DNA of 56,341 nt from Gemmatimonadota bacterium (GTDB lineage: Bacteria; Gemmatimonadota; Gemmatimonadetes; Longimicrobiales; Gaopeijiaceae), in contig SLBA01000045.1 in assembly GCA_007126575.1 (NCBI GenBank), positions 1 through 56,341 on the forward strand, in the 5' to 3' direction. The position numbers and the translations under genes are program-made. The notes below the pieces were generated by a model. It made no database searches. It saw nothing but the letters and a program-made list of their open reading frames with translations, and was not told the DNA's origin. Shown here piece after piece: positions 1 through 7,301 of the stretch; position 1 is the first letter of the stretch; each line of letters begins with the position of its first letter.

Positions 1-1
1 G

Positions 2-412
2 GCACGGTTCGGCTTCCAGGCCCGCTACCGGAGGGGAGCGAACCAACCCGACGGGCGCACATCATTCCGCTTCCGCCAGGGAGACCTGGATTTCGACGGA
101 CACGACATGGAACGCCTCGTCATTTCGAATGGCCGCGCTCAGTACTGGGGGACCGGTTCATTAAACGATGATTCGGGCTTCTCCTTCCATCTCATCGCCG
201 TGGATGCAGATGAAAGCAACGCCTTCGATACCGACCGGTTCCGAATCAAGATCTGGCTCTCGGAGCTGGGCGAGGAAGAAGGCCTGGTCTACGACAACAA
301 GCTCGGCTGCGCAGAAGACTCCGCAGATCTACCCAACGATTGTACCGAACTCACGAGGGGAAGGGTGACCATCCGGAGAACGGGGGGAGGGCCCCCGGGG
401 CCGCCCAGCTGA
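2..412 (+). CDS. C-terminal part of a post-COAP-1-like secreted protein (5' end outside window)
   Basis: The reading frame is open from base 2 with no start, so only the last 136 or so codons are present. The visible protein has the pattern GTGSLND, then a hydrophobic/Asp-rich strand (IAVDADE), then FRIKIW, VYDN and a final ITIR-like strand. This order is typical of the post-COAP-1 domain, a beta-rich module found at the C-terminus of secreted bacterial surface proteins. A short Gly/Pro tail (GGGPPGPPS) ends the protein. Function unknown. Base composition is less GC-rich than the genes from 3 kb onward, which may mean acquired DNA. The domain name rests on motif recognition only. Confidence 0.6.
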   Translation, partial: ARFGFQARYRRGANQPDGRTSFRFRQGDLDFDGHDMERLVISNGRAQYWGTGSLNDDSGFSFHLIAVDADESNAFDTDRFRIKIWLSELGEEEGLVYDNKLGCAEDSADLPNDCTELTRGRVTIRRTGGGPPGPPS

Positions 413-438
413 TCACCACTAAACAGGAGATGGCAACC

Positions 439-759
439 ATGGACATGATTATACAGAAGGTCTACCGCGGATGGAATCAACTTATGGTCGATTATCACAT
501 TGATCGTTTTAAAATGAGAGATCAGGGCGACGGGTGGTGGGAACTCACGGTCAATCACCAGGTCGAAGCAGAGTTGTACGCCGATAACCCGGACGTCACT
601 GTAGTAATGAAGTGGCCCGACGGTACCAGCGTCACCGAAAGCCTGACCGTCACCCGTGCAATCTACCGTGGAACCACCCTTCCCGCAGATCCGTGGTTCA
701 AGTACAATGCCGCCTCCGGCGTGGCGTTCATCTCCATCGCCGGGAAGGAGCCATCCTGA
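439..759 (+). CDS. Small hypothetical protein, 106 aa
   Basis: I do not recognise this protein. The ATG at 439 was chosen because AAACAGGAG at 421-429 gives a good ribosome binding site at the right distance; an in-frame ATG at 430 would sit directly on it. The product begins MDMIIQKVYRGWNQ, contains an aromatic WWELTVNH strand and an acidic C-terminal half, and has no membrane segment or signal peptide. It starts 26 bases after the post-COAP-1-like gene and may be co-transcribed with it. The local sequence is clearly more AT-rich than the rest of the window, which suggests horizontally acquired DNA. Confidence 0.55.
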   Translation: MDMIIQKVYRGWNQLMVDYHIDRFKMRDQGDGWWELTVNHQVEAELYADNPDVTVVMKWPDGTSVTESLTVTRAIYRGTTLPADPWFKYNAASGVAFISIAGKEPS

Positions 760-776
760 ATGTCTTGTCCAGCCTG

Positions 777-823
777 GAGTGCGCCGCCTTGGAATCGAAC
801 CAAGAACCTACTGATTAAGAGTC
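777..823. repeat. Left copy of 47-bp direct repeat: tRNA-Lys 3' fragment (att-like site)
   Basis: These 47 bases are identical to 2858-2904. They include the discriminator base, the 3' acceptor strand, T-arm, variable loop, anticodon loop and the first two bases of the 5' anticodon stem of tRNA-Lys on the minus strand. Identity stops abruptly at 824, so no D-arm or 5' acceptor strand remains and this copy cannot make a tRNA. An intact tRNA at one end and a 3' tRNA fragment at the other is the standard footprint of an element integrated by site-specific recombination into a tRNA gene. Confidence 0.9.
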
Positions 824-1003
824 CAACCGGCGGGTAAACGGGAGCGGGGACTCCGACTCTCACGAACCGTTGCGGCCGTTGGGGTTCGGGCAGATCTACA
901 CCTACTGAGTACATGGGTTCTCGTAGGCCGTATTGCGCGCTTCTCACCCCAAGACCTACCCCACAACCTACCCCAGCGGGGGGGCTCGATCCAAGGCCGC
1001 CCT
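824..1003. other. Non-coding stretch inside the left end of the island
   Basis: No supported gene. It contains the short repeat GACCTACCCCAC (953-964) followed directly by AACCTACCCCA (965-975). The frames that stay open here read through the tRNA fragment and look like chance open frames of GC-rich DNA. I could not recognise an integrase C-terminus in any frame. Confidence 0.4.
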
Positions 1004-1885
1004 CTACCCGCCGCTCCGGGCGGCTTCGAGGGGTGCCAAGACCAGCTCACGGATCGTCCTAACGACCTCCGGGAAGCTCGCCGGGGCGCTTCCGGCCCCG
1101 TTGCTCCCCTTCAGGAACGCGCGCCAGCGCGCGCCGCGCTCGGGGTCGCTGGCGAACGCCTGCGAGAGGCCGGCCGGCTCCTCGGCGGGGATCGCAGTAC
1201 CCCGGCGCTGGAAGGTTTCGGCGAGCTGACGGGTCAGGCTGGCATCTTCGATGGTCACCTCCGTGGCCAGAACGTAGAGATCGAAGTAGTCCTTGAGGCG
1301 CGTGTTGAGCACGTCGAAGCGAACCATGGCTTCGATCTTCTCCGCAACCACCGCTTCGACGGGATAGACGGTAAGCTCCGGCGCCGGTAGGTCGAGGAGT
1401 GTCGGAAGCTCCGTCCTCGCCGGTGGATCGACGACGATGTCGCCGAACCCAATGTCCACCTGACACGGGATGCGCGCGTTCCCGAGGTGCGCAACGACCC
1501 GAACTCGCACCCCTGGATACGCGGCGCCCTCCCTCATCTCCACAACCTGCAGCTCGTCGTCGAACTCGATCCCGTCGGGCTCGACCGGCGAGGCGAGAAC
1601 TTCCCGGAACACCTCTTCCATCGCCGAGGGGCTGGCGTTCCCGAATCCGAGGAGGTCGAGGTCTCGCGTCACCCGCCGCTCCAGGTCCCAGACGTAGAAC
1701 AGCCACGCGCCCTTGAGGACGAGCCGCTCCGCATGAGGGGAGCGCGACAGGCGATAGAGGAGGCGCTCCGTCGCGAACCGAACAAGAACCACGTTGAAGT
1801 TCGCGTCCGACTGCTTCGCCAGGCTCAGCAGACGTGCGTGCACGGAAGCGGGAAGGTTCGACGGCTGCCGCCTCGCCGCACTCAC
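1004..1885 (-). CDS. abiEii: AbiEii family nucleotidyltransferase toxin (type IV toxin-antitoxin)
   Basis: Toxin component of a type IV toxin-antitoxin and phage abortive-infection system. Family members are DNA polymerase beta-like nucleotidyltransferases acting in the cytoplasm. The 293-aa product has the expected motifs: KGA at residues 58-60, RDLDLLGFG with the D-x-D pair at about 75-77, and downstream EKIEAM followed by RLKDYFDLY. The start is GTG at 1885, whose GTGA overlaps the antitoxin stop at 1884-1882, as in coupled abiE pairs. An upstream in-frame ATG at 1984 would put about 100 bases of the antitoxin in a second frame and is unlikely. Substrate specificity cannot be seen from sequence. 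Confidence 0.88.
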   Translation of the reverse strand: MSAARRQPSNLPASVHARLLSLAKQSDANFNVVLVRFATERLLYRLSRSPHAERLVLKGAWLFYVWDLERRVTRDLDLLGFGNASPSAMEEVFREVLASPVEPDGIEFDDELQVVEMREGAAYPGVRVRVVAHLGNARIPCQVDIGFGDIVVDPPARTELPTLLDLPAPELTVYPVEAVVAEKIEAMVRFDVLNTRLKDYFDLYVLATEVTIEDASLTRQLAETFQRRGTAIPAEEPAGLSQAFASDPERGARWRAFLKGSNGAGSAPASFPEVVRTIRELVLAPLEAARSGG

Positions 1886-2487
1886 GAGATGATCGCTTCG
1901 AGATAGGGACGCATGACCTTCTCCACACGGCAGACCTTCGCGAAACGCAGCAGATCCTCCATGGTGACGAGCCGCCTCGACCACGCGTCGCGGAGGGCTT
2001 CGACCGCGACGTCCACGCCCACCTTGTTCCGGAACTTGAAGAGGTCGGCGATCGTCTTCGCGGGGCTGTAGACTCTCACCTTCACGCCTTCCACGGTGTG
2101 CGTCTCAACGCCTTCCGTGAAGGCATCGCCCGAGAACCAGACGATCCGAAGGGGGACTGCCGATACCCTGGGACGCTTCGAGTGGGCGCGGAGCGCCAGC
2201 CACACCTCGTGCGGCATCTGCGTTCCGATCTCGTGGAAGGAGAGCGCCGAGAGCAGACAGACGACACCCCTCGGAACGAGCTTGGCCGCCTCCGCATAGG
2301 TGTGCTTCTCGGTGACCGCAGCGTCCGGATGGCGGAAGAGGCCGGGTGCGACCTGCTCCACTTCTCCCTGGTCACGAAGGCGGTAGAGCACCGCGGTCGG
2401 AAGCCCCGCCTTCTCCAAGTCCCTCGGCCGCACGAGCCCGCATCGCCGAACCATCCTCCGGACCCGCTCCGTCGGTCCGTGCTTCAT
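1882..2487 (-). CDS. abiEi: AbiEi family antitoxin / transcriptional regulator
   Basis: Antitoxin of the AbiE pair, 201 aa. The N-terminal about 60 residues (RPRDLEKAGLPTAVLYRLRDQG, then APGLFRHP; shown here in pieces) form the winged-helix 'type IV antitoxin' domain that binds the operator. The C-terminal part (VRVYSPAKTIADLFKFRN) is the usual AbiEi antitoxin domain. ATG at 2487 is chosen because GGGAGG lies just upstream; the frame is open to 2709, but that extension is low-complexity and crosses the operator. In this family AbiEi represses its own promoter by binding inverted repeats, and the large palindrome at 2497-2546 fits that role. It overlaps the toxin by 4 bases (GTGA). Confidence 0.88.
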   Translation of the reverse strand: MKHGPTERVRRMVRRCGLVRPRDLEKAGLPTAVLYRLRDQGEVEQVAPGLFRHPDAAVTEKHTYAEAAKLVPRGVVCLLSALSFHEIGTQMPHEVWLALRAHSKRPRVSAVPLRIVWFSGDAFTEGVETHTVEGVKVRVYSPAKTIADLFKFRNKVGVDVAVEALRDAWSRRLVTMEDLLRFAKVCRVEKVMRPYLEAIIS

Positions 2488-2496
2488 GCTCGCCTC

Positions 2497-2546
2497 CCGT
2501 TGTGATACGTAGTTGTTTATCAACTTATAACTACTTTTCACAACGG
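2497..2546. promoter_or_regulatory. 50-bp interrupted palindrome, probable AbiEi operator/promoter
   Basis: Arms CCGTTGTGA (2497-2505) and TCACAACGG (2538-2546) are perfect reverse complements. A second nested pair GTAGTT (2509-2514) and AACTAC (2529-2534) shares exactly the same centre (2521.5). A smaller repeat AGTTG-TTTAT-CAACT lies at 2511-2525. The block is strikingly AT-rich and ends 10 bases before the antitoxin start. Read toward abiEi, TTGTGA and TAAACA lie at roughly promoter spacing. Confidence 0.75.
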
Positions 2547-2587
2547 ACAATGTCACCATTGCTCCCCGACTCGTCGATGTAGAGCAT
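2531..2587 (-). pseudogene. Remnant of a DUF3800-like gene N-terminus
   Basis: ATG at 2587 opens an 18-codon frame, MLYIDESGSNGDIVRCEK, ending in TAG at 2531. MLYIDESG is the hallmark start of DUF3800 proteins, a family often found in mobile and defence-associated DNA. Nothing resembling the rest of the family follows. The frame ends inside the abiE operator, so the gene seems to have been cut when the abiE unit joined it. It could also be chance. Confidence 0.4.
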
Positions 2588-2857
2588 GTGGGTCGGCTTG
2601 CTCGGGCTAGAGCCCGCACTCTGGGCGTCCAGCAGCCGGCGAGCCACGAGAAGGATCGAGACGAGGTGATCACCACCGCGTCGGAGACGGTCAGGGCCAT
2701 CCGCCGCACACTCGCTGATCGCGTCGATGAAGAGTCAGCGGTACGGCGGGAATCCGACGGTCCTCGGGACGCCGACCTACCCCACCCACCTTAGGCAAAC
2801 CGGGGCAGGCCTGGGGAAAAGTGACCGCACAAGCCCTTCTGTCGCAATCACTTGGAA
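2588..2857. other. Non-coding stretch between abiE control region and tRNA-Lys
   Basis: No gene is supported. On the minus strand a frame running into the DUF3800-like remnant is broken by a stop near 2740. It contains the second GACCTACCCCAC copy (2774-2785) and the element end just before the tRNA repeat. It probably holds decayed island sequence. Confidence 0.4.
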
Positions 2858-2933
<76 letters not shown>

Positions 2934-2987
2934 AGGTCGGGGGCCGGAGCACCCGAGCCTTTTAAATTACGAGCCCGGCCGCGAAGG

Positions 2988-3263
2988 TCAAGGGCTCGAC
3001 GAGGGCTCCCCGCTCGACTCCTCGCGCAGCCGGCGGCGAAGGGCGGGCACATACAGCCAGAGAAGCCCGACGGTCTGCAGGAAGAGCTGGACCGCGATCC
3101 CCATCGAGAGGCTCCGCTCCGCCACGACCACCCCCAAACCGATCGAGACCACGAAGACCGCCGGCACTCCCCACCCGAAACGCTTCGGGTAGGCGCGGAT
3201 CGTGGCGAAGGGCTCCTGCTCCATCAGCCCCCCCTCGTCCGGTCCGGAACGCTCTTCTGCCAC
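2988..3263 (-). CDS. Small membrane protein, 91 aa, two transmembrane segments
   Basis: Unknown function. The product has two hydrophobic helices, roughly residues 32-50 and 54-75 (GVPAVFVVSIGLGVVVAE and IAVQLFLQTVGLLWLYVPAL), and a basic, Ser/Pro-rich C-terminus. The start lies 7 bases after the stop of the acyl-CoA dehydrogenase gene, so the two are probably co-transcribed. A second methionine (residue 14, MEQEPF) could be the true start. The topology suggests an inner-membrane protein with both ends in the cytoplasm. No conserved motif allows a functional guess. Confidence 0.6.
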   Translation of the reverse strand: MAEERSGPDEGGLMEQEPFATIRAYPKRFGWGVPAVFVVSIGLGVVVAERSLSMGIAVQLFLQTVGLLWLYVPALRRRLREESSGEPSSSP

Positions 3264-3270
3264 CTCGGCC

Positions 3271-4455
3271 TCAGTACGCCGCGAGCCCGGTCACGGCCTG
3301 CCCCAGGATGAGGCCGTGGATGTCGTGCGTCCCCTCGTAGGTGTAGACCGATTCGAGATTGGCCATGTGTCGCATCGCCGAGTACTCGACCAGGATTCCG
3401 TTTCCGCCGAGCAGGCGACGCGCCTCGCGGGCGACCTCGCAGGCCATGTCGACATTGGTCCGCTTCGCCATCGAGACCTGGAAGGGGGTCATCGTCCCCT
3501 CGTCCTTCATGCGGCCCAGGCGATACGCCATGAGCTGGCCCTGGGTGATCCCGGTGATCATGTCGGCCAGCCGCGTCTGCTGGATCTGCTTTCCGGCGAT
3601 GGGGCCGTCGAACATGACCCGCTCCCCGGCGTAGTTCAGCGCCTCGTCGTAGCAGGCCATGGCCGCGCCCACGGCGCCCCAGGCGATCCCGTAGCGCGCC
3701 TGCGTCAGGCACATGAGCGGGTTCTTGAGCCCCGACGTCTCGGGAAGGATCGCCGACTCGGGGATCTCGACATCTTCCAGGTGGAGCTCGCTCGTGTCCG
3801 AGGCCAGGAGCGACAGCTTGCCCTTCTGGTCCCGCGCCGAGAAGCCGGGCAGGTCGGTCGGCACCACGAAGCCCCGAATGCCCGAGGTGTCGCCGATCTC
3901 GCCCGTCTGGGCCCAGATGATCGCCACATCGGACATCGACCCGTTCGTGATCCACATCTTGGTCCCGTTCAGTACCCACACCCCATCACTGCGCCGCGCG
4001 GTCGTGACCATCCCGCCGGGGTTCGACCCGTAGTCCGGCTCGGTCAGCCCGAAGCAGCCGATCGCTTCGCCCGAGGCCAGCCGCGGGAGCCACTCCCTGC
4101 GCTGCTCCTCGCTCCCGAAGGCGTAGATCGGGTACATGACGAGCGCCCCCTGCACCGAAGCGAAGGAGCGGATCCCGGAGTCTCCGCGCTCGAGCTCCTG
4201 CATGATCAGCCCGTACGCCACATTGTTGAGTCCGGCGCACCCGTACTCCTCGGGCAGGTTCGCTCCGAGCATCCCGAGCTCCCCCATCCCGGCGATCAGA
4301 TCGCGGGGGAAGCGGCGCTCGATATAGGCCTCCTGAATGACGGGCATGACCTGATCGTCGACCCATTCGCGGATCGTGTCGCGCACCATCTTCTCTTCGT
4401 CGGAGAAGAGGCTGTCGAGGTCGTAGAAATCCACACCCTTGAAGCTGGGAGCCAT
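3271..4455 (-). CDS. Acyl-CoA dehydrogenase, glutaryl-CoA dehydrogenase-like
   Basis: FAD-dependent acyl-CoA dehydrogenase of 394 aa, the usual family length. The best match from memory is glutaryl-CoA dehydrogenase (glutaryl-CoA to crotonyl-CoA, lysine/tryptophan/benzoate breakdown). Support: the catalytic glutamate lies in YTYEGTHDIH near residue 374. The pair Arg96/Ser100 in IRSFAS matches the residues that hold the distal carboxylate in that subfamily. ARYGIAWG and GCFGLTEP are also present. ATG at 4455 was chosen because the longer open frame (to 4662) encodes a low-complexity Arg/Pro stretch. The small membrane protein gene follows after 7 bases. Confidence 0.88.
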   Translation of the reverse strand: MAPSFKGVDFYDLDSLFSDEEKMVRDTIREWVDDQVMPVIQEAYIERRFPRDLIAGMGELGMLGANLPEEYGCAGLNNVAYGLIMQELERGDSGIRSFASVQGALVMYPIYAFGSEEQRREWLPRLASGEAIGCFGLTEPDYGSNPGGMVTTARRSDGVWVLNGTKMWITNGSMSDVAIIWAQTGEIGDTSGIRGFVVPTDLPGFSARDQKGKLSLLASDTSELHLEDVEIPESAILPETSGLKNPLMCLTQARYGIAWGAVGAAMACYDEALNYAGERVMFDGPIAGKQIQQTRLADMITGITQGQLMAYRLGRMKDEGTMTPFQVSMAKRTNVDMACEVAREARRLLGGNGILVEYSAMRHMANLESVYTYEGTHDIHGLILGQAVTGLAAY

Positions 4456-4525
4456 GGTCGTCGAGATCCTTGTTCGAGTAGTCGGAAGAAGATCAGGGTC
4501 GGGGAGGCCGATATCCGGCTCCCAT

Positions 4526-4909
4526 TCAACCCGTGTCGGAGGCCGGCGGGGCTTCGGGGGGGCGGGCCTCGACCGCGCGCCGGTTACGCAGTCGCATGAC
4601 GCCGATCGCGATCTCGCGCGCCACCCGCCCTCCAAGATAGAAGGCGACGGCGAGAGTGGCACCCCACAGGGCGGGGATCAGGCTCAGGTCGGGCTGCACC
4701 ACGAACCAGATATAGAGGCCGACCAGCAGGGCGATGACGGCCCCGCTCCCCCAGCCGATCCGGCTCGCGCGGCGCTTCGCACGCTCGACGCACTCCTCGC
4801 ACCAGAGGAGCCGGTCGAGCTCCTCCTTCGGGCGCTCCTCGAGGCAGCGCAGACAGGTGAGCTCCCCGTCGGGCAAGCGGTCCCTCCACGAGATCTTCTC
4901 CGGGGTCAC
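4526..4909 (-). CDS. Zinc-ribbon plus two-helix membrane protein, 127 aa
   Basis: Unknown function. The N-terminus has two cysteine pairs, CLRC and CEEC, separated by about 14 residues, a likely zinc ribbon. Two membrane helices follow (about 53-70 and 77-93). The tail is basic then Pro-rich. The start is GTG at 4909, overlapping the isocitrate dehydrogenase stop as GTGA, so translation is probably coupled to that gene. A zinc ribbon on the cytoplasmic side of a small membrane protein may mean protein-protein contact. No pathway can be assigned. Confidence 0.65.
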   Translation of the reverse strand: MTPEKISWRDRLPDGELTCLRCLEERPKEELDRLLWCEECVERAKRRASRIGWGSGAVIALLVGLYIWFVVQPDLSLIPALWGATLAVAFYLGGRVAREIAIGVMRLRNRRAVEARPPEAPPASDTG

Positions 4910-5922
4910 GCCAGGTTCCGGATCACAGCCGAGGTAAAGGCGTCGGTCCCGAGGCTGCCGCCCAGGTCGCCGGTGCGGTTTTCGGGGTCGGCCAGCGTGG
5001 TGCGCAGAGCCGAGCGAATCCGACCGGCCACCTCGTCCTGCCCGATATGCTCCAGGAGCATGACCGCCGAGAGCGTCAGCGAGGTCGGGTTCGCGATCCC
5101 CTTGCCCGCAATGTCGGGGGCGGATCCGTGCACGGCTTCGAACATCGCGGCGTCCTTGCCGATGTTCGCGGCGGGTGCCAGCCCCAGCCCTCCCACGAGA
5201 CCGGCCATCAGGTCCGACAGGATGTCGCCGAACATGTTCTCCATGACCAGAACATCGAAGTCGTACGGGTCGGTCACGAGCTGCATGGCGGTGGCATCGA
5301 TGATCCGGTCTTCGAACTCGATCGTGCCCTCGTACTCCTTGGCGACCTCGCGGCCCACATCCAGGAAGAGCCCCTGCGTGTACTTCAGGATGTTCGCCTT
5401 GTGGGCGAGGGTGACCTTCTTCCGGTCATTGGCGACCGCGTATTCGAAGGCGTAGCGGACCACCCGCTCGGCCCCGAAGCGCGTGATGATCATGACCGAT
5501 TCGGCGGCCGCGCGGGGATCGCCCTCGAGCCCGATGTAGTGCTCGACGCCGACGTAGAGGCCCTCGGTGTTCTCGCGGATCAGGACCAGATCGATGTCCT
5601 TGTAGCGGCCGTCGTCGGTCATCGACAGCGCCGGCCGGACGTTCGCGTACAGGTCGAACTCCTTGCGGATCGCCACATTGATCGAGCGAAAGCCGGTCCC
5701 GACCGGGGTCGTGAGCGGCCCCTTCAGGCACACCGCGTTGCGGCGGATCGATTCGAGGGTGATTTCAGGGAGGGGTGACTTGAGCTGGTCGACGCCCGCC
5801 ACGCCCGCCACCTGCTCGTCGTACTCGAGTTCGGCGCCCGCCGCCTCGAGGATCTGCAGGGTCGCGGAGGTCACTTCGGGTCCGATCCCGTCGCCGGGGA
5901 TCACGGTGATGGTCTTGGCCAT
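4906..5922 (-). CDS. NAD-dependent isocitrate dehydrogenase (isocitrate/isopropylmalate dehydrogenase family)
   Basis: Oxidative decarboxylation of a 2-hydroxy-3-carboxy acid, most likely isocitrate to 2-oxoglutarate in the TCA cycle. The 338-aa protein starts with ITVIPGDGIGPEV. The substrate loop FRSINVAIRK carries the S-x-N pattern of isocitrate enzymes instead of the isopropylmalate pattern. The cofactor loop HGSAPDIAGKGIANP has Asp-Ile where NADP enzymes have Lys-Tyr, which points to NAD+. The metal-binding DI-SD motif is in FGDILSDLMAG. Close relatives include homoisocitrate and isopropylmalate dehydrogenases, so the substrate is probable, not certain. Confidence 0.88.
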   Translation of the reverse strand: MAKTITVIPGDGIGPEVTSATLQILEAAGAELEYDEQVAGVAGVDQLKSPLPEITLESIRRNAVCLKGPLTTPVGTGFRSINVAIRKEFDLYANVRPALSMTDDGRYKDIDLVLIRENTEGLYVGVEHYIGLEGDPRAAAESVMIITRFGAERVVRYAFEYAVANDRKKVTLAHKANILKYTQGLFLDVGREVAKEYEGTIEFEDRIIDATAMQLVTDPYDFDVLVMENMFGDILSDLMAGLVGGLGLAPAANIGKDAAMFEAVHGSAPDIAGKGIANPTSLTLSAVMLLEHIGQDEVAGRIRSALRTTLADPENRTGDLGGSLGTDAFTSAVIRNLA

Positions 5923-5994
5923 GACATCGCTGTACGGGGGAGTCAGGTCGTGGTTCCCGGAGGACGACCCCGTATCGCCGTCCAGCCGGCCCGC

Positions 5995-6558
5995 TCATGT
6001 GTCGGGAGAGATGTACTCGGGATTATACTCGAATTCGGTGTGATCCTCACCCCATCGGACCAACGCGACCATGCGACCGGGGCGCTCCGTGCCCTCTCGA
6101 CGGGCCAGCCCGGCGATGCTCAGCGCCTCGCGCCAGTCCCGCTGGGTCATGTCTCCGCGCCGGAGGAGGGCCTGGGCCATGACGTTGCCCCCGGGGTGCA
6201 GGACCCGGACGCGGATCCCTCCCAGCCCCTCGTGCTCGTCGAGGGCGTCGCGGGTGCCCTGCGAGAAGATGAAGAGGTACGGAAGAGATTTCGCCCAGAG
6301 GTCGCCTCCCCGATAGAAGGGGTCCGGATCCACGGTGACCGAGAGCTGGGCGACGTTGCCGCTCATCCCGAGTTCGAGCGACCCCGAGGGGAAGGAGTAG
6401 TATCCCTCGAGCTCGGACGCGGCCGGCGGCGGATGCTCGGTGCGGTCGGGCAGCTGCACTGCATCGCAGGCGGCGAGACCCCCGAAGAGGAGCGCGAATG
6501 CGAGGGTCGCAGCCGCGGCTCCCTTCGAGCCGAACAGGTTGGTCGATGTCGACTTCAT
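5995..6558 (-). CDS. Conserved lipoprotein, 187 aa
   Basis: Unknown function. The ATG at 6558 gives a lipoprotein signal peptide: basic start, hydrophobic stretch and lipobox GLAAC with Cys31. The mature part begins with a Pro-rich spacer followed by a compact domain containing the segment LEGYYSFPSGSLELG. It ends in a Tyr/Glu-rich tail. It is predicted to be anchored in the outer or inner membrane on the periplasmic side. It lies 72 bases upstream (transcriptionally) of the isocitrate dehydrogenase and 54 bases after another lipoprotein gene; the three may share a transcript. Confidence 0.65.
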   Translation of the reverse strand: MKSTSTNLFGSKGAAAATLAFALLFGGLAACDAVQLPDRTEHPPPAASELEGYYSFPSGSLELGMSGNVAQLSVTVDPDPFYRGGDLWAKSLPYLFIFSQGTRDALDEHEGLGGIRVRVLHPGGNVMAQALLRRGDMTQRDWREALSIAGLARREGTERPGRMVALVRWGEDHTEFEYNPEYISPDT

Positions 6559-6612
6559 ATCGAAACGGTTCTCCAGGGTGATGCGTGTAGTGTGATGCGT
6601 GTACATCGAAGT

Positions 6613-7212
6613 TCAGGGGACCACGCGACGAGCCAGCGACTCGACCGCCGAAGCCGTCGCCGCCAGAGAGCCGGGCGGGCCCGTGTCTCCCGCGAGCACA
6701 CCGGTCCAGATCACGCGTCCGGTGCGCAGCCGAAGGAGCGAGGCCGAGACCTCGAGCCGGGCGCCGTCGCCGGTAATGCGCTCCCGCACCTGGAAGGGCA
6801 GGAGCGCCAGGTCGGCGGACTCCACCACGCCCAGTCGGTACAGCTCGCCAAAGAGCGGGTCTCCGTAGCGCTCCAACTGGCCGGCCAGGAAGGGCTGGAC
6901 GGCGAGGCGGTCGATCGCGATGTCGAGCTCCGGAGACCGGTCGAGCCGATCGCGCATGCGCTCCGGGGTGATCCACTGGACCTCGCCCCCCCGCTCGGCC
7001 AGGGCAAAGACCAGCTCGCGCTCCAAGTCGGCATGCCCCCCCACGACGACCTGCGGAGGCAGGAGGAGGACCCGCGCCCCCCTCAGGTCCGGGATCCCCC
7101 CGCGGTCGTGGCCGACCTCAGGTGGACCGGACGAGCGGAATCCGCAACCCGCCGCCAGCAGGAAGAACAGGACGACCGCGGGCGGCAGTCGGCGAATCTG
7201 GGTTGAGTGCAT
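6613..7212 (-). CDS. Lipoprotein, 199 aa, LpoB/CsgG-like fold suspected
   Basis: Unknown function. The ATG at 7212 follows a GGAG ribosome site and yields a signal peptide with lipobox LAAGC (Cys23). The mature domain alternates short strands and helices (ARVLLLPPQ, then a polar helix, then VQWITPERM, then ADLALLPFQVRER, then ARLEVSASLLRLRTGRVIW). That pattern resembles the periplasmic nucleotide-fold domains of LpoB/CsgG-type lipoproteins. The resemblance is by eye only. It is divergent from the LVIVD gene at 7302, with 89 bases between them for both promoters. Confidence 0.6.
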   Translation of the reverse strand: MHSTQIRRLPPAVVLFFLLAAGCGFRSSGPPEVGHDRGGIPDLRGARVLLLPPQVVVGGHADLERELVFALAERGGEVQWITPERMRDRLDRSPELDIAIDRLAVQPFLAGQLERYGDPLFGELYRLGVVESADLALLPFQVRERITGDGARLEVSASLLRLRTGRVIWTGVLAGDTGPPGSLAATASAVESLARRVVP

Positions 7213-7301
7213 GCTTCTCCTACCGCGAGGGGACCATGGGCGTTCCACGGGGCGTGCGCGCCGGGACACCTTTCACGCTGCGGGGGTAGGAGGGTAAAGC
7301 G

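Noticed and set aside
780-823. Second tRNA-Lys gene
   Set aside because: Identity to the real tRNA ends within the anticodon stem; the 5' acceptor strand and D-arm are missing, so it is a 3' fragment.
824-1003. Integrase C-terminus near the left att site
   Set aside because: No frame has recognisable tyrosine-recombinase motifs (R-H-R-Y); open frames run through the tRNA fragment and look like GC-rich noise.
2488-2709. N-terminal extension of AbiEi from the upstream in-frame ATG at 2709
   Set aside because: It is low complexity, crosses the palindromic operator and has no good ribosome site, while ATG 2487 follows GGGAGG.
4439-5455. Long plus-strand frame opposite the zinc-ribbon and isocitrate dehydrogenase genes
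   Set aside because: Arg/Ser/Pro-rich antisense shadow of well-supported genes on the other strand.
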